Below are positions 46,731 to 58,100 of a DNA stretch of 64,000 bases, one piece after another. The position numbers and the translations under genes are program-made. The notes under the pieces were generated by a model. It searched no databases. It worked only from the letters and a program-made list of their open reading frames with translations, and was not told where the DNA came from. Source of the DNA: Halanaerobiales bacterium (lineage in GTDB: Bacteria; Bacillota; Halanaerobiia; Halanaerobiales; DTU029); NCBI GenBank assembly GCA_025451675.1, contig JANWJZ010000023.1:1-64000 (forward strand), given 5' to 3'. Position 1 is the first letter of the stretch, and every line of letters begins with the position of its first letter.

Positions 46731-49379
46731 ATGAGCACAAAATTGGCGAAAACATATGACCCGGCACAGGTAGAAGAAAAGTGGTATAAACATTGGGAGG
46801 AAAAGGGGTATTTTAAGGCAAAACTTGACCCTGATAAAAAGGCTTACAGCATAGTTATGCCACCACCAAATATTACAGGAGAACTTCATCTGGGTCATGC
46901 CCTTGATAATACATTACAGGATATTTTGACCAGATGGAAGAGGATGCAGGGATATAATACCCTCTGGTTACCGGGAACCGATCATGCCAGTATTGCAACA
47001 GAAGTAAAGGTTGTTGAAAAGTTAAGGGAAGAAGGCATAGAAAAGGATGAGCTGGGCAGAGAGGGTTTTCTGGAAAAGGCCTGGGAGTGGAAAAGAGAAT
47101 ATAGCGGCAGGATAACCCGACAGTTGAGGAAAATGGGCTCTTCCTGTGACTGGAGCAGGGAGAGATTTACCATGGATGAAGGATGTTCCAGGGCGGTAAG
47201 GGAGGTTTTCGTTGAACTCTATGAAAGAGGTTTGATTTATCAGGGAGACTATATTGTTAACTGGTGTCCTGATTGTCAGACTACTTTATCAGATATCGAG
47301 GTTGAACATGAGGAACGTGACAGCAAGCTCTGGCATCTGAGGTATCCATTGAAGGATAGTGATGGGTATATCGTTGTTGCTACAACGAGGCCTGAGACCA
47401 TGTTAGGAGATACTGCTATTGCCGTTAATCCCCATGATGAACGCTATAAGGATCTGATTGGGAAGACCGTTATTTTGCCATTAATGAATAGAGAAATACC
47501 CATTATTGCCGATGAATATGTTGATAAGGATTTTGGAACTGGAATGGTTAAGGTAACACCTGCCCATGATCCCAATGACTTTGAGATGGGCCTCCGTCAT
47601 AACCTGGAGCTGATCAAGGTTATTGATGAAGAAGCCCGGATGACAGAGGTTACCGGTAAATATGCCGGTATGGACCGTTATCAGTGCCGGGAAGAATTAA
47701 TTAAAGATCTGAATGAACTTGGCCTGGTGGAAAAAATCGAGGATTACCAACATTCAGTAGGCCAGTGTTACCGTTGTGATACAGTCATAGAGCCCTTAGT
47801 ATCAAAACAGTGGTTTGTTAAAATGAAGCCGCTGGCTGAACCGGCTATTCAAGTAGTTAAAGAGGGCAAGGTACGTTTTATACCTGAACGTTTCTCTAAA
47901 GTTTATTTAAACTGGATGGAAAATATCAGGGACTGGTGTATTTCCCGCCAGTTGTGGTGGGGTCACCGTATACCTGTCTGGTATTGCCAGGATTGTGGTG
48001 AGGTGATCGTCAGCAGGGAGGAAGTAGTAGAGACCTGCCCGGCCTGCGGCAGTACTAATTTGCGTCAGGATGAGGATGTCCTGGATACCTGGTTCAGTTC
48101 TGGACTCTGGCCTTTCTCTACTATGGGTTGGCCGGAGGAGACTGAAGACCTGAAACATTTTTATCCTACCAGTGTACTGGTGACCGGCAGAGATATTATC
48201 TTCTTCTGGGTAGCCAGGATGATCTTTATGGCTCTGGAATTTATGAAAGAAGTGCCCTTCAGGGATGTTTATATCCATGGGTTGATCAGGGATGCCCAGG
48301 GTAGAAAAATGAGTAAATCACTGGGTAATGGTATAGATCCACTGGAGATGATTGATAAATACGGTGCAGATGCCCTGCGTTTTACATTAATTACAGGTAA
48401 TACACCCGGTAACGATATGAGATTTAGGGAAGAAAGAATAGAGGCCAGCAGGAATTTTGCCAATAAGATCTGGAATGCCTCCCGCTTTATCCTGATGAAT
48501 ATTGAGGATCTGGATTTTGATAGTATAAAAGAAGAAGAACTGGACTTCACCCTGGCAGATCACTGGATTATCAGCCGTTTGAATAAAATTATTATTGAGG
48601 TTGACGAAGCTCTGGAAAAATATAATTTTGGGGAAGTAAGTAAAACCCTTTATGACTTTATCTGGAGTGAGTATTGTGACTGGTATATAGAATTAATTAA
48701 GGCACGTCTATATCAGGATGAAGATCCAGTAGCAAAGAAAACAGCCCAATATATCGGCACTCTTGTTCTGGAAAAAATACTGCGCCTGTTGCATCCTGTG
48801 ATGCCCTTTATTACTGAAGAGATCTGGCAACAGTTACCGGGAAGGGGAGAGACCATCATGCTGACTCCCTGGCCGGTCAGTGAAAAAGAAAAGATAAATG
48901 ATGAGATAGAAGAAAAGATGAACCTCATCATGGATATTATCAAATCGATCAGGAATATCAGGAATGAGATGAAGGTTAATCCCGGCAAGAGAATCAGGGC
49001 CATCCTTAATACACCGGAAGAGAAAAAGGCCATCCTCATGGAAGGATATGATTATATAATGAATCTGGCCCGGCTCAGTGAGTTAAATATAGAAGTAGAT
49101 TTAAAGGAAAAACCTGATAAAGTCTCCACTGCAGTATCAGGCGGAGTAGAGATTATACTGCCTCTGGAGGGTATGATTGACCTGGAAAAAGAGATTGAGC
49201 GGCTGGAAAAAGAACTGGCGGAGATGGATAGTGAGATAAAGAGAGCAGAGGGTAAGCTGGCCAATGAAGGCTTTGTCAAAAAAGCCCCTGCAGAACTGGT
49301 GCAAAAGGAGAGAGAAAAATTACTGGAGTACCAGGAAAAGAAAAAGATATTACAGATTCGTCTGGAAGAATTAAAATAG
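46731..49379 (+). CDS. valS: Valyl-tRNA synthetase
   Basis: [21 protein letters not shown] (HIGH), [18 protein letters not shown] (KMSKS), C-terminal coiled coil. Confidence 0.97.
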   Translation: MSTKLAKTYDPAQVEEKWYKHWEEKGYFKAKLDPDKKAYSIVMPPPNITGELHLGHALDNTLQDILTRWKRMQGYNTLWLPGTDHASIATEVKVVEKLREEGIEKDELGREGFLEKAWEWKREYSGRITRQLRKMGSSCDWSRERFTMDEGCSRAVREVFVELYERGLIYQGDYIVNWCPDCQTTLSDIEVEHEERDSKLWHLRYPLKDSDGYIVVATTRPETMLGDTAIAVNPHDERYKDLIGKTVILPLMNREIPIIADEYVDKDFGTGMVKVTPAHDPNDFEMGLRHNLELIKVIDEEARMTEVTGKYAGMDRYQCREELIKDLNELGLVEKIEDYQHSVGQCYRCDTVIEPLVSKQWFVKMKPLAEPAIQVVKEGKVRFIPERFSKVYLNWMENIRDWCISRQLWWGHRIPVWYCQDCGEVIVSREEVVETCPACGSTNLRQDEDVLDTWFSSGLWPFSTMGWPEETEDLKHFYPTSVLVTGRDIIFFWVARMIFMALEFMKEVPFRDVYIHGLIRDAQGRKMSKSLGNGIDPLEMIDKYGADALRFTLITGNTPGNDMRFREERIEASRNFANKIWNASRFILMNIEDLDFDSIKEEELDFTLADHWIISRLNKIIIEVDEALEKYNFGEVSKTLYDFIWSEYCDWYIELIKARLYQDEDPVAKKTAQYIGTLVLEKILRLLHPVMPFITEEIWQQLPGRGETIMLTPWPVSEKEKINDEIEEKMNLIMDIIKSIRNIRNEMKVNPGKRIRAILNTPEEKKAILMEGYDYIMNLARLSELNIEVDLKEKPDKVSTAVSGGVEIILPLEGMIDLEKEIERLEKELAEMDSEIKRAEGKLANEGFVKKAPAELVQKEREKLLEYQEKKKILQIRLEELK

Positions 49380-49546
49380 GCAGGATAATATCCTGTCTAT
49401 TTTATTATCCAATAGTTTAAATATTCTATTTATTACTTTTATTGATATTTTGCCTTTAAAATTAAAGGGTTTTTGAAGGCAGATGTTGAATTACTTATTG
49501 AAAGAACTTATTCTTATTTTATTATAATTTAAGGAGGAATTTATGG

Positions 49547-50065
49547 ATGATCAGGGTGGCTGTTTTATTTATCAGTGATGAGGAATCCGCTGATAAGGAA
49601 TCAGCTGGTAGTAATTCGTTGGAGGAGATTATCAGTGAGCTTCTGACTAAAATCAATGGCAGGAAAGTTTATTATTCCGTTGTCCGGGAAGATTTCCGGC
49701 AAATCCAGGAAGCATTGTTTAATGTTACGGAAAAGGGATTTGCTGATCTGGTCCTGACAATCGGAGGCACCGGTTTTGCGCGGAAAAATGTTACCCCTGA
49801 GGCAACACTGGCCGTTGTGGAAAAAGAAGTTCCCGGTATTACAGAGTTCATGAGAATGAAAACAGCCAGTAAATATCCCTCAGTTATTTTAAGCCGGGGA
49901 AGGGCCGGTATCAGGAAGACATCTTTAATCATCAATTTACCCGATGTTAAAGAAGAGGTCGTGGAATCTATAGATTGCCTGGCACAAATAATCCCGGAGG
50001 GAATAAGTATTTTAAGAAAGGATCATGATTATTATGGTTATAAAGAATTAAGATTGTGGAACTAA
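49547..50065 (+). CDS. MogA/MoaB-type molybdenum cofactor biosynthesis protein
   Basis: VLTIGGTGFARKNVTPEATLAVVEKEVPGITEFMRMKTASKYPSVILSRGRAGIRKTSLIINLP. Confidence 0.88.
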   Translation: MIRVAVLFISDEESADKESAGSNSLEEIISELLTKINGRKVYYSVVREDFRQIQEALFNVTEKGFADLVLTIGGTGFARKNVTPEATLAVVEKEVPGITEFMRMKTASKYPSVILSRGRAGIRKTSLIINLPDVKEEVVESIDCLAQIIPEGISILRKDHDYYGYKELRLWN

Positions 50066-50074
50066 AAAAAGAAA

Positions 50075-50971
50075 CTATATAAATCTGCTGATAATTAAGC
50101 TTATAACCATGGAAAGGCCGAATATGGCGTTCAGACTTGCCATTTTATGTACAATGCCTGTCAAATCTTTGCTTTCTCTCGCAGAATGTACTGTTTTAAT
50201 TCTGTTTAGAGCCAGGGGAATAGTCAAAAAGACCAGAGAGGCCCAATAAGGTAAGAGTTTATAAACTATTAATATACCCAGGGAGATATAGGCTGAGCCA
50301 ATGAGAAAATAATAATAATACCTGGCTGCTTCAAATCCCATGATTACCGGGGCTGTGAAAAGACCTTTTTTCTTGTCATTTTCATAATCCCTTAATTCAT
50401 TGGAATGCTGCATCCCTGTTATGAGAAAACTGACCGGTATGCCAACCCAGACTGGATACCAGCTCTGAATACCTGTCTGAATGTAATATATGCCCCAGAC
50501 CATCACAATTCCCATCCAGAGAAAAATGGATGGCCCGCCAAGGCCGTAATATTTATAGCTGATGGGTTTGGCTGTATAAAAAAAGCCAGCCAGGGCACCA
50601 ATACTACCAATAATAAAGATAATCCAGCCACGGTAGAGAGATAGGACTATTCCAAATGGGATACTGGCAAGGAAACAAATAATTCCTGTCCGGTAAATTT
50701 CTCCTATGCTGATTATATCTTTTACTTTATTGTAAGTGCTTAAATAATCATTATCAATCCCCAAAATGTAATCATAATAATCATTGATCAGGTTAGTACC
50801 GGTGTGGATTAGAATTAGAGGAATCATACTTAAAAGATGAAGTTTATGATTAAAACTACCATGGTAAAAAGCCAGGGCAGCACCGACACTGGTTGATACA
50901 AGTGTAGTAACAAAACCATGAGGTCTTATAGCGATAGCCCAGGCTTTTATTTTGCTTAATTTGCTTTTCAT
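50075..50971 (-). CDS. UbiA-family prenyltransferase (MenA-like)
   Basis: IRPHGFVTTLVSTSVGAALAFYHG, NLINDYYDYILGID, SNELRDYENDKKKG; about eight TM segments. Confidence 0.88.
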   Translation of the reverse strand: MKSKLSKIKAWAIAIRPHGFVTTLVSTSVGAALAFYHGSFNHKLHLLSMIPLILIHTGTNLINDYYDYILGIDNDYLSTYNKVKDIISIGEIYRTGIICFLASIPFGIVLSLYRGWIIFIIGSIGALAGFFYTAKPISYKYYGLGGPSIFLWMGIVMVWGIYYIQTGIQSWYPVWVGIPVSFLITGMQHSNELRDYENDKKKGLFTAPVIMGFEAARYYYYFLIGSAYISLGILIVYKLLPYWASLVFLTIPLALNRIKTVHSARESKDLTGIVHKMASLNAIFGLSMVISLIISRFI

Positions 50972-51142
50972 ATAAGAAGTCTCCTTTATTGGAAAGATAT
51001 ATGTATAGATTAGAATAGCCTTAAAGAGGAGCTATTATTCATTTGTTCCTTAGTTTTATAGTTCTCATGTATTATTTTTTAAAAAAAGAGAGGACTTTAC
51101 TTTTCGAGGAATAATATATATATTAGTAATGTACATATATCA

Positions 51143-51736
51143 TTGTACAATAAAGGAAGGGGGTATTTCTTAATGAAAAGAAAAGTATTGATGACAATTC
51201 TTGTTCTGGGCTTAGTACTGTCAACTCTGCCAGTCCTGGCATTTAGCGACGAACCTGCCCCTGAAAAATGGGTATACGAGAATTTTATGGTTTTAAAAGA
51301 AGCCGGTTTACTTAAAGGATATCCAGACAATACTTTCAGGGGAGAGAACAAGGCTACCCGTTATGAAATGGTAGAGTTAACGGCGAGGGTTCTGAAATAT
51401 CTCGAGGAAAAGATAGAAGTAAGCCTGGAGGAAAAGGTTTATCTTGATGAACTGGCCATGAAAGAGATATTGGCTGATCTTGTTAGCGTAGAAGGAGATA
51501 ATGATCTCCAGCTTGATGCAGTTTACCAGGCTATCAGAAATCTGGAGAGAGAATTTAAACAGGAACTCTCCAGCCAGGCTCTCAGGATTACCACTCTGGA
51601 AGACGACCTTTCAGCTCTGGAATATGATATTGCAGAATTACAGCGTGATAACGAGGAATTGAAAAAAGAAGTAAGAAATGCCAGGATTATGGCCATTGTG
51701 GGAATCGTGCTGGGATTACTGGGTTTAGCAAATTAA
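51143..51736 (+). CDS. Single-SLH-domain protein with coiled coil and C-terminal hydrophobic helix
   Basis: Start likely 51173 (ATGAAAAGAAAAG). SLH-like WVYENFMVLKEAGLLKGYPDNTFRGENKATRYEMVELTARVL; C-terminal MAIVGIVLGLLGLAN. Confidence 0.85.
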   Translation: MYNKGRGYFLMKRKVLMTILVLGLVLSTLPVLAFSDEPAPEKWVYENFMVLKEAGLLKGYPDNTFRGENKATRYEMVELTARVLKYLEEKIEVSLEEKVYLDELAMKEILADLVSVEGDNDLQLDAVYQAIRNLEREFKQELSSQALRITTLEDDLSALEYDIAELQRDNEELKKEVRNARIMAIVGIVLGLLGLAN

Positions 51737-51832
51737 TTTAATACAATACAGGTAAAAATTAAGTAGAAGGGCCTGCAGGAGAGCAGGCTCTTTATATTGG
51801 TAACAGTGCTTATTTATAAGTTGTAGCAAAGG

Positions 51833-52723
51833 GTGGTTGAAATGGATAAAAAAAATAAGAGAAATATCTATTTTTTATTATTCGCAGGAGTGGTAATCCT
51901 ATCTACATCAGGGATTTTAATTAGACTGGCAACAGCGGCACCATTAATTATCGCTTTTTACAGGATGTTTTTCAGTATTTTGTTTATGTCACCCTTTATA
52001 TTCCAGAAGTACAGGGAAGCCCTGGTCTATTTCAAGGAAATTAAATTGCTTCTGGTGGGTTTTTTTCTGGCCGCTCATTTCTTTTTATGGACCACCGCCT
52101 TTGAATATACCAGTGTATCCAATGCGGTTATTTTTATTGCCTTACAGCCCCTTTTTACCTATCTGCTGGAATATTTTTTTGCCAGAGAGGACCTGCAGCC
52201 CGGAATCATGTCAGGTATAATATTTGCTGTTCTAGGCAGTATCGTTATCAGCATAGGTAATTTTAATGGTTTTTTCGTCAGTCTCCGGGGAGATGTATTG
52301 GCCATTATTGCTACTTTTTTTGCTGCTTCCTACCTCTTTGCCGGCAGGGGCCTGCGGGAAAGGCTGGCTTATTTTCCCTATCTCTATATAATATATACTT
52401 ATGCTGCACTTTTTCTGGGCATAATGTCCCTTTTTACCCGCCAGCAATTTATAGGCCATGGCTGGCAGAATTACCTCTGTTTCCTGGGGTTGGCTCTTGG
52501 GCCGACCCTTATGGGCCATTCCATTTTAAATTACTCAGTCCGCAAATTACCTGCTACGGTAGTTTCCCTGACCATATTACTTGAACCGGTTCTGACCACT
52601 ATTTTTGCCTGGATGTTGCTGGGGGAAGGAATAAAGTGGACAACACTAATTGGGGGATTTTTGATCCTGACTGGAGTCTATAGAGCCTTTCTTAGAAATC
52701 CTCGCAGGGCAGATGTGAATTAA
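51833..52723 (+). CDS. EamA/DMT-family permease
   Basis: Ten TM segments; C-terminal VVSLTILLEPVLTTIFAWMLLGEGI. Confidence 0.9.
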   Translation: MVEMDKKNKRNIYFLLFAGVVILSTSGILIRLATAAPLIIAFYRMFFSILFMSPFIFQKYREALVYFKEIKLLLVGFFLAAHFFLWTTAFEYTSVSNAVIFIALQPLFTYLLEYFFAREDLQPGIMSGIIFAVLGSIVISIGNFNGFFVSLRGDVLAIIATFFAASYLFAGRGLRERLAYFPYLYIIYTYAALFLGIMSLFTRQQFIGHGWQNYLCFLGLALGPTLMGHSILNYSVRKLPATVVSLTILLEPVLTTIFAWMLLGEGIKWTTLIGGFLILTGVYRAFLRNPRRADVN

Positions 52724-52818
52724 TTAGTTTGCCCTTTACCTGACTATTAAATTTTGCTATAATGTATAAAAAATATGTCTTGTATCCCTTAGGGGAACGA
52801 GAACAGGAGGGAACTAAA

Positions 52819-53409
52819 GTGAAGAGTGTACTGCGAAACACCAGGAGCATGACTATACTTGCTGTTATGCTCGCCATTACCATTATACTGGATGTCACCC
52901 CATTGGGGGCTATACCGTTGGGGAGTATCAGTGCGACTATTCTACACATTCCCACAATCATTACAGCACTTATTGTAGGGCCCGTAGCGGGTTTGATAAT
53001 GGGGGCATTATTGGGTTTTGTTACCCTTATCCATGCCCTGACCAGACCGGTTACCCCTCTGGATCCATTATTCATTAATCCCCTGGTTTCTGTTTTGCCA
53101 CGGATGTTTATAGGGGTAGTGGCCTACTATGTATATGTAGGAGTCAAGAAATTATTCAGGAAAGACCGGGCCGGTGAAACAGTTAGCACCCTGCTTGCCG
53201 GTGCAGCAGGTAGTTTAACCAATACTGCTCTGGTATTTCTAATGCTCTATCTGGTTTATGCCCAACGTGTAGTGGAGATTGTGGGGGCAGCTTTCAATGT
53301 TATTATCCTGTCGGTCTTTACGACAAATGCCATTGCCGAAGCAGTGGTTTCTGCCATAATCACTGCGGCTATTGTGGTTGCCTTTAATAATTATAGCAGG
53401 AAAAAGTAG
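52819..53409 (+). CDS. ECF transporter S component, substrate undetermined
   Basis: GSISATILHIPTIITALIVGPVAGLIMGALLGFVTLIHALT; GTG 52819 after RBS caggaggg. Confidence 0.82.
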   Translation: MKSVLRNTRSMTILAVMLAITIILDVTPLGAIPLGSISATILHIPTIITALIVGPVAGLIMGALLGFVTLIHALTRPVTPLDPLFINPLVSVLPRMFIGVVAYYVYVGVKKLFRKDRAGETVSTLLAGAAGSLTNTALVFLMLYLVYAQRVVEIVGAAFNVIILSVFTTNAIAEAVVSAIITAAIVVAFNNYSRKK

Positions 53410-53428
53410 ATGAAAATTTACAGTAAGC

Positions 53429-53466
53429 AAGGGGCTGTCTCAGAAGGGGAGAGCCCCTTTATTTTG
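53429..53466 (+). terminator. Rho-independent-like terminator
   Basis: aaggggct...agcccctt followed by tattttg. Confidence 0.65.
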
Positions 53467-53633
53467 CATATAGGAAGGCTCCTTATAAAAAAGAGCTGGC
53501 CAGAATATCCCTTTTGTGATCAGGAGAGAATAATACTGGACAAATAGCTTTAAACATTATAAAATGATTAATGGTAGTTTATTATCTCTGGTTAATAAAG
53601 ACAAATTTTAAGAAATAATATTTAGGAGGTATA

Positions 53634-55613
53634 GTGATGTTAAGGGAAATTGCTAATGTGGTGAGAGGGTTATCAGCAGATGCTGTAGAAAAAGCCAATT
53701 CCGGCCACCCTGGATTGCCGATTGGCTGTGCTGATATTGGAGCTCTACTGTATGGAGAAGTTATGAAATATGATCCGGAAATGCCAGACTGGCCAGACCG
53801 GGATCGTTTTATTCTATCAGCTGGCCATGGCTCCATGTTATTGTATTCTCTCCTGCATCTGGCAGGATTTAATGTCAGCCTTGATGACCTGAAAAATTTC
53901 CGCCAATTACATTCAAAGACACCTGGTCATCCTGAGTATGGTTATACTGAAGGTGTAGAGACAACCACCGGCCCGCTGGGCCAGGGTTTTGCCAATGCAG
54001 TAGGAATGGCCATTGCCGAGAAGATGCTGGCAGCAAGGTTTAATACTGCAGAAGATAAGATTGTAGATCATTATACATATGTATTAATGGGTGACGGCTG
54101 TATGATGGAAGGAGTAGTTGCTGAAGCAGCTTCACTGGCCGGCCACCTGGGATTAGAAAAATTAATTGCTATCTATGACGATAACGAGATATCCATTGAA
54201 GGAAGTACTGACCTGGCATTTACTGAAGATGTAGCAGCCAGATTTAGAGCCTATAACTGGCATGTGGTTGAGGGTGTAGATGGCCATGATTTTGATTCCC
54301 TGAGAAAGGCCATTGAAGAAGCCAAGAGTGTTACTGATAAACCATCCCTGATTGTTGCCAGAACTAAGATTGCCTATGGTGCTCCTACTAAAGAAGGATC
54401 AGCAGATGCTCACGGAGCTCCTTTAGGTAAGGAGGAAATCAGGGGTCTGAAGGAGAAAATCGGCCTACCTGTAGATGAGGAATTCTATGTTTCCGAAGAA
54501 GTAAAAGAGTTTTTTGCCAGACGGAAAGAAGAGTTAAAGAAAGTCAGGGAAGAATGGGAAGAGAAATTTAAGAGATGGGCTGAAAAGAATCCAGAGCTGA
54601 AAGAGGAATGGGATAATGCCTTTGAATTAAAGTTACCTGCCGATTTCCGTGGGAAAGTAATGGATTTTGATATCTCCAGCCCGATTGCTACCAGAGCAGC
54701 CAGTGGTAAGGTATTAAATGGTATTGCTGATCTGGTACAATACCTGGTTGGTGGTTCTGCAGACCTGGCCCCTTCAACCAAAACCTATCTGGATAAGTAT
54801 GGGGCCATTCAGAAAGATGATTTCTCAGGTCGTAATTTCCATTTTGGTATCCGTGAACATGCTATGGGTTCTATTGTTAATGGTATGATGGCTCACAAAG
54901 GATTCCGGCCTTTCTGCGCTACTTTCCTGGTCTTCTCCGATTATATGCGGCCAGCTGTGAGAATGGCAGCATTGATGAAACTGCCTGTAATCTTTGTCTT
55001 TACCCATGACTCTTTCTATGTCGGTGAAGACGGGCCTACCCATCAGCCAGTTGAACATGTGGAAGCTTTAAGGATTATACCAGGACTCAAGGTTTTCAGG
55101 CCCGCTGATGCAGAAGAGACCAAAGCAGCCTGGATTAAAGCAATGGAGAATACAGAAGGCCCCACTGCTTTAATCCTGACCAGACAGAACCTGCCCTTAC
55201 TTGGAGAAGGGAATGTACTGGACGGTGTTGATAAAGGTGCCTATGTAGTTAAGGCCAACGATAATCCTGATGTAGTATTGATGGCCAGTGGCAGTGAGGT
55301 TTCTCTCGCTCTGGAAACAGCTGAAATACTGGAAAGTAAGGGCAAGGCATGCCGCGTGGTATCTGTATTAGAGAGAAATGACTTTATAGCTCAGGGTAGA
55401 GATTACGTTGAAGAGCTTACCGGTAACTATGAGCAATTTAAGGTAGTACTGGAAGCAGGTACAGCTTCTGGCTGGTATAGTTTATTGGGCAAAAACTACC
55501 ACATAGTCAGTGTCGAGACCTTTGGTGAAAGCGGCCCGGCTGAAAAGGTTGCAGAATATCTCGGTTTCACTGCGGAAAAGATTGCTGCTGATATCCTGGA
55601 TAAATTAAATTAA
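53634..55613 (+). CDS. tkt: Transketolase
   Basis: EKANSGHPGLPIGCADIGALLYGEVM, TTTGPLGQGFANAVGMAIAEK, THDSFYVGEDGPTHQPVEH. Confidence 0.97.
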   Translation: MMLREIANVVRGLSADAVEKANSGHPGLPIGCADIGALLYGEVMKYDPEMPDWPDRDRFILSAGHGSMLLYSLLHLAGFNVSLDDLKNFRQLHSKTPGHPEYGYTEGVETTTGPLGQGFANAVGMAIAEKMLAARFNTAEDKIVDHYTYVLMGDGCMMEGVVAEAASLAGHLGLEKLIAIYDDNEISIEGSTDLAFTEDVAARFRAYNWHVVEGVDGHDFDSLRKAIEEAKSVTDKPSLIVARTKIAYGAPTKEGSADAHGAPLGKEEIRGLKEKIGLPVDEEFYVSEEVKEFFARRKEELKKVREEWEEKFKRWAEKNPELKEEWDNAFELKLPADFRGKVMDFDISSPIATRAASGKVLNGIADLVQYLVGGSADLAPSTKTYLDKYGAIQKDDFSGRNFHFGIREHAMGSIVNGMMAHKGFRPFCATFLVFSDYMRPAVRMAALMKLPVIFVFTHDSFYVGEDGPTHQPVEHVEALRIIPGLKVFRPADAEETKAAWIKAMENTEGPTALILTRQNLPLLGEGNVLDGVDKGAYVVKANDNPDVVLMASGSEVSLALETAEILESKGKACRVVSVLERNDFIAQGRDYVEELTGNYEQFKVVLEAGTASGWYSLLGKNYHIVSVETFGESGPAEKVAEYLGFTAEKIAADILDKLN

Positions 55614-55641
55614 AGAAATAATGAACTGAAGTGAGGATAGA

Positions 55642-55682
55642 AAAGATGACCTCCAGATGAAGAGGGGGTCATCTTTACTATT
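55642..55682 (+). terminator. Rho-independent-like terminator after tkt
   Basis: aaagatgacctcc...gggggtcatcttt. Confidence 0.7.
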
Positions 55683-55925
55683 ATCTGGTAATAAACCTGT
55701 TGAATATTTAATTTCTTGAATTAAAAAGAAAAATGTAATATGATATAATTGATAATAATTACTATTCTGTATGGAGTTTAATCATTATTCTATGACAATA
55801 GGACTAAATTTATCCTGCCCCATTTACTGCCTTACTGGAAATAGATTATAATGGAACAGGGAAGGAAATTTTTGATTGTAGTCGAATAATGTATTTAAAG
55901 CTAATTATCCTGGAGGTTTTATTAG

Positions 55926-58100
55926 ATGAGATCGCAGGGGGACTTAATCTTTACATTGGATATAGGTACCAGGACTGTAGTCGGCTTGGTGATGAGATAC
56001 AGTAATGGTATATATGAAATACTGGCTTCTGATGTGGCTGAACATGAGGAAAGGGCCATGCTGGATGGCCAGATTCATAATGTTAATCTGGTTGTTAAAC
56101 AGGTTAATAGAGTTAAGAATAAACTGGAGGAAACCCTTGCTGTAAAACTTGAAAGAGTGGCAATTGCAGCAGCAGGGCGGGCCCTGAAAACTGTTGACAC
56201 TGAAGATTCCCTTGAATTTACAGAGAAAAGATTAATTACTGAAGATGATATCAGGTCACTGGAATTCAGTGCTATTCAGAAAGCCAGGAGTGAGTTGCTG
56301 AGAACAGGTAGTGAAAGTGCTATTCCCCAGGATTTTCATTTTGTTGGTTATAGTGTAAAGGAATACGAACTGGACGGTATATATATTCAGAATCTGGAAG
56401 GCCATCAGGGTAAACATTTAAAGGTCAAAATTGTCGCGACCTTCCTGCCAAGGGTCGTAGTGGATTCATTATTATCAGTAGTCAATAAAGCTGGTTTGCA
56501 GGTTGATTATCTCACTCTGGAACCAATCGCAGCAGCAAATCTGGTTATTCCAAGGGATATGTACAACTTTAATCTTGCCCTGGTAGATATCGGTGCCGGT
56601 ACATCAGATATTGCTTTGACCAAAGGCGGTGCCATATTTGCCTATTCCATGGTACCAGTAGCGGGTGATGAGATTACTGAAGCTATAGCAGAACATTATC
56701 TTCTGGATTATAATACGGGCGAGAGGGTAAAGCGCAGCCTTCTAGCCGGCCAGGAAATCAGGGTTCATAATATATTGAGCCAGGAAGTTTTTATAACACC
56801 TGACGAGGCTTTCCGGGTTATTGAACCTGTGGTACAGAGCCTGGCTGCCCAGATCAGTGAAGCCATCCTGATGTTAAATAATAGGACTCCCCAGGCTGTT
56901 ATCTGTATCGGTGGTGGCAGTTTAACCCCTAATTTATTAGAAGGGATAGCGGAATATTTAAGCTTGCCTCAGGATAGGGTGGGAATAAAGCAATATAATG
57001 ATATAAAAGTAATTCAGGGAGAGATTTCTGGAATTAATCCTGCCCAGGCCAGTACCCCTATCGGTATAGCTGTTTCTGCCCATGAGAATAAGGGTAAAGC
57101 CCATTTCCTTGATGTTAATGTTAATGGTCATAAATATCAAATTTTTACAGTAAACCGGGGGACTGTTGCCGATGCCCTCATGGCTGCAGGAATCGATTTG
57201 CGGGAAGTTACCGGTTTGCCCGGAAGGGGCATAACCTGTACAGTCAATGGAGAATTAAGGATTATTAGAGGTGAACTGGGAGAACCGGGCCAGATTATCA
57301 TTAATGGTGAAAAGGCCGGCCTGGATACAGAGATTAAATCCGGTGATGTAATTGAAGTAGTTTCTGGCAGTAGGGGGAAAGATGCCAGAGGAGTTATAGG
57401 TGATCTTGTCCCGGAGCTGACTACATATAATATTAGAATAAATGGGGAATATGTCCTGGTCAGGCCGGAGATTTACCAGAATAATCTGCTGGTTGATAGG
57501 GGAACCCCCATCATAGATGGTGCTGAAATTAGATATGACAAATTTGAGACAATCGGACAGGTCATAGCCAAAATTTATAGTTTAAACCCAGCAGGGCTGA
57601 GAAACAATTTTATTTCATATAAGATCAACAATGAGGTAAGGTATATCCCCCAGGATGAATTACTTGTCCTTGTAGATAATAAGCCCATCGATTTGAACAT
57701 GCCTGTAGATGAAAGCCTGGAGTATACTGTGCTGAAGGGGGAAAAAAAGACATTTACCATTAAAGACATAATGGATGCCAGTTTAAATGATAGTATTGAA
57801 ATTATATTTAATGGCAGCAGGCTGAATATCCCCACCAGAGGAAAGCTTTATTGTAATGGTGAAGAAATACTGGATGATAAACAGATTAAGCATGGCGATG
57901 AGTTTGAGTATAAAGAAAAGACCATTACTGTACGTTCTGTTTTTGAATATATAAATTACAAGGTAACACCTTTTTTAAATACCTTTACCTTAACCGTTAA
58001 TGGAGAGGAAGCCAGCCTGGATGATTATTTAAAAGACGGCGATAGACTGGAGTTGACCTATCGAGGGGCCAACAAATACATGAAGAAGGAGAATCTATGA
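55926..58100 (+). CDS. FtsA/PilM-like actin-fold protein with extended C-terminal beta-rich region
   Basis: TLDIGTRTVVGLVMRYSNG, VDIGAGTSDIALTKGGAIFAYSMVPVAGDEITEAIA, VICIGGGSLTPNLLEGIAEYL; C-terminal 330 aa with repeated NGE modules. Confidence 0.8.
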   Translation: MRSQGDLIFTLDIGTRTVVGLVMRYSNGIYEILASDVAEHEERAMLDGQIHNVNLVVKQVNRVKNKLEETLAVKLERVAIAAAGRALKTVDTEDSLEFTEKRLITEDDIRSLEFSAIQKARSELLRTGSESAIPQDFHFVGYSVKEYELDGIYIQNLEGHQGKHLKVKIVATFLPRVVVDSLLSVVNKAGLQVDYLTLEPIAAANLVIPRDMYNFNLALVDIGAGTSDIALTKGGAIFAYSMVPVAGDEITEAIAEHYLLDYNTGERVKRSLLAGQEIRVHNILSQEVFITPDEAFRVIEPVVQSLAAQISEAILMLNNRTPQAVICIGGGSLTPNLLEGIAEYLSLPQDRVGIKQYNDIKVIQGEISGINPAQASTPIGIAVSAHENKGKAHFLDVNVNGHKYQIFTVNRGTVADALMAAGIDLREVTGLPGRGITCTVNGELRIIRGELGEPGQIIINGEKAGLDTEIKSGDVIEVVSGSRGKDARGVIGDLVPELTTYNIRINGEYVLVRPEIYQNNLLVDRGTPIIDGAEIRYDKFETIGQVIAKIYSLNPAGLRNNFISYKINNEVRYIPQDELLVLVDNKPIDLNMPVDESLEYTVLKGEKKTFTIKDIMDASLNDSIEIIFNGSRLNIPTRGKLYCNGEEILDDKQIKHGDEFEYKEKTITVRSVFEYINYKVTPFLNTFTLTVNGEEASLDDYLKDGDRLELTYRGANKYMKKENL

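Noticed and set aside
52740-52818. Riboswitch upstream of the ECF S component
   Set aside because: Short leader with no recognisable aptamer sequence; substrate left undetermined.
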